NCBI GenBank assembly: GCA_002372325.1
Contig: DFFT01000070.1
Span: 1 to 6,223 of the forward strand
Length of the DNA: 6,223 nucleotides
From: Succinivibrionaceae bacterium UBA3769
Lineage (GTDB): Bacteria > Pseudomonadota > Gammaproteobacteria > Enterobacterales > Succinivibrionaceae
Direction: 5' to 3'
Positions 1 to 3,901 of this stretch are shown in pieces (positions within the stretch are counted from its first letter, which is position 1; each line of letters begins with the position of its first letter). The translations under genes were made by a program, and so were the position numbers. Below the pieces are notes generated by a model, which saw only the letters and a program-made list of their open reading frames with translations, did not search any database and was not told the origin of the DNA.

Positions 1-533
1 GGGAACTCCTTGATCTTCTGGACATAAAAAAAGATGATGCGCTTAGGCCATTTGTGAACAATTACAAGCTTCACATCATCTCCCCGGACATGATGGATGA
101 CAAAGAGTTTTTGAAATTCAGCACCCTGTGCGGGTTTGCCCTGAATGTCCTCAAGTACAAATATGATGGAAAGGGCCTTGCCGCCTCAATTAGAGAGACT
201 TTTGGCGGTATAACTGCTGACACAAAAACAAAGCGGTTTCTCAAAACTGTAATGAAATCTAAAATATTGGATGAACTGACCAAGGAGGCTAATATGGTGA
301 TGAATGCTTTTGATCAAATAGGGCTGGAAATGATGGTTGTGGGAACGATTAATTCCCTGAAAAAACTGGGAAAATCTGATGAAGACATCGTGGATTTTAT
401 TGCTGAAAATTATCACGTAACACCGGATTATGTGTGGGATCTTATTAAGGTATGGCCAAAGCCTTTTTTGGATTTCAATATCAATAAGGCGCATGATAAT
501 GATCCCTCTACATCTGTTCCGGCAGGGTCTTGA
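1..533 (+). CDS. Rpn-like (Transposase_31/PD-(D/E)XK family) protein, C-terminal part, 5' end outside window
   Basis: The frame is open to the left edge (first full codon at 3) and reads GELLDLLDIKKDDALRPFVN before the rest, so the GTG at 54 is an internal Val codon and not the start. The visible 176 residues resemble the second half of Rpn/YhgA-like recombination-promoting nucleases. The sequence runs from the 'GPK-L-DLL...-L-PF-N-YK' segment after the nuclease core, through a helical region, to a tail of the type 'LKKLGKSDEDIVDFI', common in this family. The catalytic PD-(D/E)XK core would lie upstream and is not visible, so whether this copy is full length is unknown. It is the first of three near-identical tandem copies. 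A hairpin terminator follows 90 nt after the stop. An internal start at 294 would give a 79-residue C-terminal product. Family assignment is by recognition of pattern, not by search. Confidence 0.62.
   Translation, partial: ELLDLLDIKKDDALRPFVNNYKLHIISPDMMDDKEFLKFSTLCGFALNVLKYKYDGKGLAASIRETFGGITADTKTKRFLKTVMKSKILDELTKEANMVMNAFDQIGLEMMVVGTINSLKKLGKSDEDIVDFIAENYHVTPDYVWDLIKVWPKPFLDFNINKAHDNDPSTSVPAGS
282..296 (+). promoter_or_regulatory. Internal ribosome binding site and in-frame start, copy 1
   Basis: AAGGAGG (282-288) is a perfect Shine-Dalgarno, 5 nt before ATG (294-296), in the frame of the enclosing gene. Translation here would give a 79-residue protein (294-533) starting MVMNAF. A weak promoter candidate, TTCTCA (238-243), 16 nt, TAAAAT (260-265), lies just upstream. 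Rpn proteins are reported to express their C-terminal domain separately as an antitoxin. The lysine-glutamate codons AAG GAG could also create such a motif by chance. Confidence 0.5.
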
Positions 534-622
534 ATGCTGAAGAGTTTCCGCGGTTAAATGGAATTCTGTTGCCTTATGGCATCGCGGCATCGATGCTGTA
601 ACATACGATAAAATCAGTCGTC

Positions 623-666
623 AAAACGGTGAGAACTGGCTTCAGGAAAGGTATCGCCGTTTTTTT
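623..666 (+). terminator. Rho-independent terminator after copy 1
   Basis: AAAACGGTGA (623-632) pairs with TCGCCGTTTT (654-663) with one G-U pair and a 21-nt loop, followed by a T-run to 666. The same element, starting with the conserved word AAAATCAGTCGTCAAAACGG, recurs after copies 2 and 3, so it travels with the repeat unit. Confidence 0.6.
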
Positions 667-794
667 GACGTTTAACTGCGGAAATTCTTATAAGCCAAGA
701 TCCCCCCAGAGAACTCTGTGATCTTCTGAACCTAAAAGATGATACGCTTAGGCCATTTCTGAACAATTACAAGCTTTACATCATCTCCCCGGAC

Positions 795-1244
795 ATGATG
801 GATGACAAAGAGTTTTTGAAATTCAGCACCCTGTGCGGGTTTGCCCTGAATGTCCTCAAGTACAAATATGATGGAAAGGGCCTTGCCGCCTCAATTAGAG
901 AGACTTTTGGCGGTATAACTGCTGACACAAAAACAAAGCGGTTTCTCAAAACTGTAATGAAATCTAAAATATTGGAAGAACTGACCAAGGAGGCTAATAT
1001 GGTGATGGATGCTTTTGATCAAATAGGGCTGGAAATGATGGTTGTGGGAATGATTAAGGTTCTGAAAGACAAGGGAGATTCTGATGAAGACATCGTGGAT
1101 TTTATTGCTGAAAATTATCAGGTAACCCCGGATTATGTGCGGGATCTTATTAAGGTATGGCCAAAGCCTCTTTTGGATTTCAATATCAATATCAATAAGG
1201 CGCATGATAATGATCCCTCTACATCTGTTCCGGCAGAGTCTTAA
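795..1244 (+). CDS. Second tandem copy of Rpn-like C-terminal fragment, 5'-truncated
   Basis: The frame is open from 669 and encodes the same ELCDLLNLKDDTLRPFLNNY segment as copy 3, but it contains no ATG, GTG or TTG before 795. Relative to copy 3 there is a 2-nt deletion between 683 and 711, so the TTG used by copy 3 leads here to a stop at 719-721. The ATG at 795 has no visible Shine-Dalgarno. The well-placed start is the internal ATG at 999 (see the RBS entry), which gives 81 residues. Up to residue 68 (the codon before 999) it nearly matches copy 1. After that it differs at about a dozen positions, for example MIKVLKDKGD for TINSLKKLGK, plus a two-residue IN insertion near 1189-1194. It may be a pseudogene for the long product but intact for the short one. 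Confidence 0.55.
   Translation: MMDDKEFLKFSTLCGFALNVLKYKYDGKGLAASIRETFGGITADTKTKRFLKTVMKSKILEELTKEANMVMDAFDQIGLEMMVVGMIKVLKDKGDSDEDIVDFIAENYQVTPDYVRDLIKVWPKPLLDFNININKAHDNDPSTSVPAES
987..1001 (+). promoter_or_regulatory. Internal ribosome binding site and in-frame start, copy 2
   Basis: AAGGAGG (987-993), 5-nt spacer, ATG (999-1001), in frame with the copy 2 reading frame. It is the only start in this copy with a strong Shine-Dalgarno. The predicted product is 81 residues (999-1244). The candidate TAAAAT -10 box is at 965-970, as in copy 1. Confidence 0.5.
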
Positions 1245-1339
1245 ATGCTGAAGTGTTCCCGCGGTTAAAGGTAATTCTGTTGCCTTATGGCGTCGCAACA
1301 CCGACACCGCAGTTGTAACATACGATAAAATCAGTCGTC

Positions 1340-1382
1340 AAAACGGTGAGAACTGGCTTCAGGCAAGGTATCGCCGTTTTTT
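1340..1382 (+). terminator. Rho-independent terminator after copy 2
   Basis: AAAACGGTGA (1340-1349) pairs with TCGCCGTTTT (1371-1380) with one G-U pair and a 21-nt loop. The T-run ends at 1382. It is the second copy of the unit terminator. The TTG at 1381, which could begin copy 3, sits in its T-run. Confidence 0.58.
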
Positions 1383-1956
1383 GACGTTTAACTGCGGAAC
1401 TTCTGCTGAGCCCGGAGACGGCCCCAAAGAACTCTGTGATCTTCTGAACCTAAAAGATGATACGCTTAGGCCATTTCTGAACAATTACAAGCTTCACATC
1501 ATCTCTCCGGACATGATGGATGACAAAGAGTTTTTGAAATTCAGCACCCTGTGCGGGTTTGCCCTGAATGTCCTCAAGTACAGATATGATGGAAAGGGCC
1601 TCGCCGCCTCAATTAGAAAGAGGTTTCGCAATGTAACTGCTGACACAAAAACAAAGCGGTTTCTCAAAACCGTGACAAAATCTAAAATATTGGAAGAACT
1701 GACCAAGGAGGCTAATATGGTGATGGATGCTTTTGATCAAATAGGGCTGGAAATGATGGTTGTGGGAACGATTAATTCCCTGAAAAAACTGGGAAAATCT
1801 GATGAAGACATCGTGGATTTTATTGCTGAAAATTATCACGTAACACCGGATTATGTGCTGGATCTTATTAAGGTATGGCCAAAGCCTCTTTTGGATTTCA
1901 ATATCAATAAGGCGCATGATAATGATCCGGCTCCCTCCGTTCCTGCTGAGCCTTAA
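1381..1956 (+). CDS. Third tandem copy of Rpn-like C-terminal fragment
   Basis: Called from TTG 1381 this gives 191 residues and includes the segment TFNCGTSAEPGDGPKELCDLL, which matches the 'LxxYxGxxxWDGPKSLxDLL' stretch that follows the nuclease core in Rpn family proteins. The long-product start is doubtful: TTG 1381 lies in the T-run of the previous terminator, with only AGGCAAGG 12 nt or more upstream, and the frame is open back to 1252 without any ATG. An ATG at 1513 lacks a Shine-Dalgarno. The internal ATG 1717 has a perfect one. It differs from copies 1 and 2 at 1612-1635 (RKRFRNV for RETFGGI) but agrees with copy 1 from TINSLKKLGK to YHVTPDYV, which is a mosaic pattern. The nuclease core is absent, so this is not a complete Rpn enzyme. 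Confidence 0.6.
   Translation: MTFNCGTSAEPGDGPKELCDLLNLKDDTLRPFLNNYKLHIISPDMMDDKEFLKFSTLCGFALNVLKYRYDGKGLAASIRKRFRNVTADTKTKRFLKTVTKSKILEELTKEANMVMDAFDQIGLEMMVVGTINSLKKLGKSDEDIVDFIAENYHVTPDYVLDLIKVWPKPLLDFNINKAHDNDPAPSVPAEP
1705..1719 (+). promoter_or_regulatory. Internal ribosome binding site and in-frame start, copy 3
   Basis: AAGGAGG (1705-1711), 5-nt spacer, ATG (1717-1719), in frame. The predicted product is 79 residues (1717-1956). The candidate -10 box TAAAAT is at 1683-1688. The arrangement is identical in all three copies even though bases 20-45 nt upstream have changed in this copy. Confidence 0.5.
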
Positions 1957-2049
1957 ATGCGGAAGAGTTCCTGCGGTTATAGGGACTCATGGCCATAATT
2001 ACATCCCTGACGCAAGGGGGCGCAGCTGTAATACGTAAAATCAGTCGTC

Positions 2050-2100
2050 AAAACGGTGCGAACCGGCTTCAGGCAGGGGCTCGCCGTTTATTTTTTTTTT
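2050..2100 (+). terminator. Rho-independent terminator after copy 3
   Basis: AAACGGTG (2051-2058) pairs with CGCCGTTT (2082-2089) with one G-U pair, then A and ten Ts (2091-2100). It is the third copy of the unit terminator, has the longest T-run, and marks the right end of the array. Confidence 0.68.
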
Positions 2101-2140
2101 GGATCTCGAGGATCTTGGCTGCGGAAAGACAAAGGGCTTG

Positions 2141-2183
2141 TTTTGGATTTTTCTCTACAGCAAAACCGCTGAAAAGTCCAAAA
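2141..2183. repeat. 13-bp inverted repeat with 17-nt loop
   Basis: TTTTGGATTTTTC (2141-2153) pairs with GAAAAGTCCAAAA (2171-2183) along its full length, with one G-U position. The loop has a small AGC/GCT stem. No T-run follows on either strand, so it is not a typical terminator. It could be an RNA structure, an operator or a remnant of a small mobile element. The role is unknown. Confidence 0.6.
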
Positions 2184-2264
2184 GTTTGAACTAGATCTAA
2201 AAACTCGCACTATTTCTGTGCATTTTTTTGGGGAATATGTTCTAATTAACTTGCCTTTTGATTG

Positions 2265-2291
2265 CCCTGCGTAAAAGCGGGGTTTTTTTTT
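2265..2291 (+). terminator. Rightward Rho-independent terminator
   Basis: CCCTGC (2265-2270), loop GTAAAA, GCGGGG (2277-2282) with one U-G pair, then nine Ts (2283-2291). It works on the plus strand only and faces the convergent mutT gene, whose stop is 48 bp away. It has no obvious plus-strand gene of its own. Confidence 0.6.
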
Positions 2292-2338
2292 GGTCATCTG
2301 CGCAAGTGTCGTCAGCCGGCCCGATTCGTCCCCGGTTG

Positions 2339-2743
2339 TCAGGCCTCCGGCAGGGTGAAGGAAGCTTTTTCCAGATCTGCGATAATGGAAAGATCCGCCG
2401 GCAGCCAGTTTACGGACATCAGCTCCTCCCGGGCCAGCCATTTGGCGGCTTCATGCTCCAGCAGGGTGACAGTGCCGCTGTTAAGCCGCGTGAGATAGCA
2501 CTCCATGCTGAGATGAAACTCCGGATAGTCGTATTCCACAGTGGTGAAATGCTTAAGCGGGGTAACGTCCGCAGCCAGCTCCTCCCTTATTTCTCTTTTG
2601 ATGGTGTCCCGGGGATCCTCTCCTGCTTCGATTTTGCCGCCGGGAAATTCCCAGAAGTCCCGGAATTCTCCGTAGCCTCGCTGGGTGGCGAATATTCTGT
2701 TGTTCCTGACAATGATGGCGGCGGCGACTCTTATGGTTTTCAT
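2339..2743 (-). CDS. mutT: MutT-type Nudix hydrolase ((deoxy)nucleoside triphosphate pyrophosphohydrolase)
   Basis: 134 residues, about the length of E. coli MutT (129). The Nudix box is complete for catalysis: G36, E42, R50, E51, E54, E55 in GGKIEAGE-x7-REIREEL, preceded by the usual WEFPGG. The box glycine after EE is Ala57. Such enzymes hydrolyse nucleoside triphosphates to monophosphate and pyrophosphate in the cytoplasm. MutT and NudG types remove oxidised nucleotides such as 8-oxo-dGTP before they enter DNA. The ending, with LLEHEAAKWL and WLPAD, is typical of the MutT/NudG-like group. The exact substrate cannot be told from sequence. The start ATG (2743-2741) has AAAAGGA (2753-2759 on the plus strand) 9 nt upstream. 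It is transcribed alone, away from the genes on its other side. Confidence 0.93.
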   Translation of the reverse strand: MKTIRVAAAIIVRNNRIFATQRGYGEFRDFWEFPGGKIEAGEDPRDTIKREIREELAADVTPLKHFTTVEYDYPEFHLSMECYLTRLNSGTVTLLEHEAAKWLAREELMSVNWLPADLSIIADLEKASFTLPEA

Positions 2744-2835
2744 AAGCGGGATTCCTTTTTGCTTGCTGTCTCGGGTTTCCTTCCGGGGAAGGGCATAAGG
2801 GGCTTTTTCCCGAGGAACCTGTTATTCCGGGAGAG

Positions 2836-2863
2836 ATTGTAGCGATTTTCCGGAGGCGCGCAA
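2836..2863 (-). promoter_or_regulatory. Candidate sigma70 promoter for mutT
   Basis: On the minus strand TTGCGC (2863-2858), 16-nt spacer, TACAAT (2841-2836). The -10 matches 5 of 6 and the -35 matches 4 of 6. Transcription would begin near 2829 with a leader of about 85 nt that contains a CTCGGG/CCCGAG inverted repeat (2770-2775 and 2809-2814). Confidence 0.4.
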
Positions 2864-2891
2864 CCCCCGGGATCTTCCGGAATGGCGTTCC

Positions 2892-2911
2892 TTCCGGCAA
2901 ATTTGCCGGAA
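2892..2911. promoter_or_regulatory. 20-bp perfect palindrome, possible operator
   Basis: TTCCGGCAAATTTGCCGGAA is identical to its reverse complement. It ends 5 bp before a candidate -35 box (2917) and lies about 30 bp upstream of the mutT promoter. It has no T-run on either side, so a terminator is unlikely. A dimeric regulator binding site is a reasonable reading; a repetitive extragenic palindrome is the alternative. Confidence 0.5.
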
Positions 2912-2916
2912 AAACC

Positions 2917-2945
2917 TTGAGTCCCGGGCGGGATAGCGGTAAAAG
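2917..2945 (+). promoter_or_regulatory. Candidate promoter for the zinc-knuckle membrane protein genes
   Basis: TTGAGT (2917-2922), 17-nt spacer, TAAAAG (2940-2945), each 4 of 6 to the sigma70 consensus. It sits directly after the palindrome and about 100 nt before the first start codon. The match is modest. Confidence 0.3.
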
Positions 2946-3045
2946 AACAGATGACGGCAAAAGTAATTAAACAGCAGAGTTCCGGACATGTCAGGATACC
3001 CGCAGGTAATTCCGGAGATGTCTTCGGGACGAGGAGGGAAAAATT

Positions 3046-3366
3046 ATGAAGCAGTTCCGGGATCCCAGGCTTAACCGCATGGCCGGTTATGCGATTATGT
3101 TCAGCGGTTTTGGCGTACTGGCTTTCGCTTCCGCGCATCCCGGGGAGAACGGCGCTGTGACCTTGTTTCACATTTTCCTGTTTATTATTTCCGGAGCCCT
3201 GTTAGTATTTTCGGGAATCTGGATGTTTAAGACGGTGCGCTGTCCGCACTGCAAGCGTCTTTTGCATCTCAAGCTCTATAACATCGATGTCTGCCCCTGG
3301 TGCCATTATCCCACGGATCCCGATAATCCCGTTTATGACCAGGATCAGCGCGGCAGGAATCGCTGA
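3046..3366 (+). CDS. Small membrane protein with cytoplasmic zinc knuckle (paralogue 1)
   Basis: 106 residues; I recognise no named family. A basic N-terminus (MKQFRDPRLNR) is followed by two hydrophobic helices, about residues 13-30 and 40-61, joined by a short loop. Then comes CPHC (C66, C69), 13 residues, and CPWC (C83, C86), a typical four-cysteine zinc ribbon or knuckle. Positive residues before helix 1 and after helix 2 (K62, R65) predict both ends inside the cell. The start ATG has AGGAGG (3032-3037) 8 nt upstream. The gene is followed 114 nt later by a paralogue with the four cysteines at identical residue numbers. The role is unknown; a metal-binding or scaffold function at the membrane is inference only. 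Confidence 0.82.
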   Translation: MKQFRDPRLNRMAGYAIMFSGFGVLAFASAHPGENGAVTLFHIFLFIISGALLVFSGIWMFKTVRCPHCKRLLHLKLYNIDVCPWCHYPTDPDNPVYDQDQRGRNR

Positions 3367-3429
3367 GACTATGATAATCGCAGGGATTAGCAGGGTTTAG
3401 ATGCTTAAGCTTCCGTCATCTTTTCAGAA

Positions 3430-3454
3430 AATCATTTTTTACGAATCATTTTTT
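3430..3454 (+). repeat. Short direct repeat AATCATTTTTT x2
   Basis: AATCATTTTTT occurs at 3430-3440 and 3444-3454 (14-bp period), in the spacer between the two paralogous membrane protein genes. It is AT-rich, and its role is unknown. It could be part of an upstream element of the second gene. Confidence 0.5.
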
Positions 3455-3480
3455 CGAGTTATTGGCAAGGGCAGCTCCAT

Positions 3481-3816
3481 ATGAAGCAATTCAGAGATCC
3501 CCGGCATAATCGCATCGCCGGCTACATCATGACCGCCGGCGGTCTTCTCCTGATGATGTGGGGCACCCACTATCCCACGGCCGAGGATCCCTATAACGGC
3601 AAGAACTGGTTTTTGATAGTTCTTTCGGCGGCGGTGCTTATCTGGTCGGTGATCTGGATGGTAAAGACCGTGCGCTGCCCCCATTGCCATCAGATTCTGA
3701 ACCTGAAGATTTCCAATATCGATATCTGTCCCGGCTGCGGGAATCCGGTGGATCCGGACTTTCCTGCAGATAATGTTAAAAAGCCCGGCGGAGACGGCTT
3801 CTGGCAGTCATCCTGA
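3481..3816 (+). CDS. Small membrane protein with cytoplasmic zinc knuckle (paralogue 2)
   Basis: 111 residues, a clear tandem paralogue of the preceding gene. It has the same opening (MKQFRDPR, then N10-R11), two hydrophobic helices (about 13-28 and 43-61), the shared KTVRCPHC motif, and cysteines at 66, 69, 83 and 86 exactly as in paralogue 1. The two helices and the loop (residues 28-42) have diverged far more than the ends, so the conserved parts are likely the cytoplasmic contact surfaces. The Shine-Dalgarno is weaker (AAGGG at 3467-3471, 9 nt before ATG), so the second protein may be made at a different level. The stop lies 4 nt before the 5' arm of a hairpin that covers the ribosome-binding site of the next gene. 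The function is unknown. Confidence 0.82.
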   Translation: MKQFRDPRHNRIAGYIMTAGGLLLMMWGTHYPTAEDPYNGKNWFLIVLSAAVLIWSVIWMVKTVRCPHCHQILNLKISNIDICPGCGNPVDPDFPADNVKKPGGDGFWQSS

Positions 3817-3820
3817 CCTG

Positions 3821-3899
3821 GATCTCCCGTTTCAGAATAAGGCGCGGTTTTTTTCGGATGCGCGGGGTACAATAGCCGGAAGACGGAAAGCGGGAGATC
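3821..3899 (+). promoter_or_regulatory. Hairpin sequestering the RBS of the XseA-like gene
   Basis: GATCTCCCG (3821-3829) is the exact reverse complement of CGGGAGATC (3891-3899). With one bulged G (3890) the pairing extends by TTTC/GAAA to 13 bp. The 3' arm contains GGGAG (3892-3896), the Shine-Dalgarno for ATG 3902. The 5' arm starts 4 nt after the stop of the previous gene, so a terminating ribosome would cover it and free the RBS. The loop carries TACAAT (3868-3873), a possible -10 box without a good -35; a transcript from there would lack the 5' arm. Confidence 0.6.
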
Positions 3900-3901
3900 T
3901 T

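Larger units (their letters stand above)
1..2100 (+). repeat. Tandem array of three ~710-bp units, each an Rpn C-terminal fragment plus terminator
   Basis: Corresponding bases are offset by 705 bp (copy 1 to 2) and 718 bp (copy 2 to 3). Units are about 1-666 (left end not seen), 667-1382 and 1383-2100. The unit junction lies in the T-run of one terminator joined to GACGTTTAACTGCGGAA of the next copy, so units 2 and 3 begin inside the ancestral gene. After the third terminator the similarity ends. Long stretches are identical at nucleotide level, for example around 795-960 compared with 90-255, so the duplication is recent or the copies are homogenised by recombination. The block is more AT-rich than the genes to its right. 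Confidence 0.9.
1957..2338. other. Non-coding stretch between the array and mutT
   Basis: No convincing gene. It holds the third unit terminator, a 13-bp inverted repeat (2141-2183), a weak 4-bp GCAC/GTGC hairpin before seven Ts (2207-2229), and a rightward terminator (2265-2291). The last could end array read-through or an unrecognised small RNA. A TTGAAC at 2186 has no good -10 partner, so I do not call a promoter. Confidence 0.6.
2744..3045. other. Divergent intergenic spacer
   Basis: No gene is seen. It contains the mutT leader and promoter, a 20-bp perfect palindrome and a candidate promoter for the small membrane protein genes. It is dense in the hexamer TTCCGG/CCGGAA (about eight occurrences), a word that is also common in the GC-rich genes nearby. 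Confidence 0.7.

Noticed and set aside
54..56. GTG 54 as the start of the first Rpn-like gene
   Set aside because: The frame continues upstream to the window edge with residues homologous to the other copies, and there is no Shine-Dalgarno before it.
186..1917. Minus-strand open frames of 70-138 residues repeated under each array copy (for example 186-590, 891-1307, 1609-1917)
   Set aside because: They are antisense shadows of the Rpn-like copies, rich in His and Ile, without Shine-Dalgarno sequences, and repeat only because the DNA repeats.
1..2100. CRISPR array or insertion sequence as explanation for the repeats
   Set aside because: Units are about 710 bp and coding, with no short repeat-spacer pattern, no terminal inverted repeats and no transposase core.
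2111..2128. CTGCGGAA near 2119 as the start of a fourth array unit
   Set aside because: Only 8 bases match the unit start, and the flanks are unrelated.
2258..2842. Plus-strand open frame of 194 residues
   Set aside because: It lies opposite the mutT gene, whose Nudix box is unmistakable, and starts inside a terminator stem.
3773..3901. ATG 3773 as the start of the XseA-like gene
   Set aside because: It overlaps the preceding gene by 44 bp, lacks a Shine-Dalgarno and adds 43 residues unrelated to the family; ATG 3902 has GGGAG 5 nt upstream.
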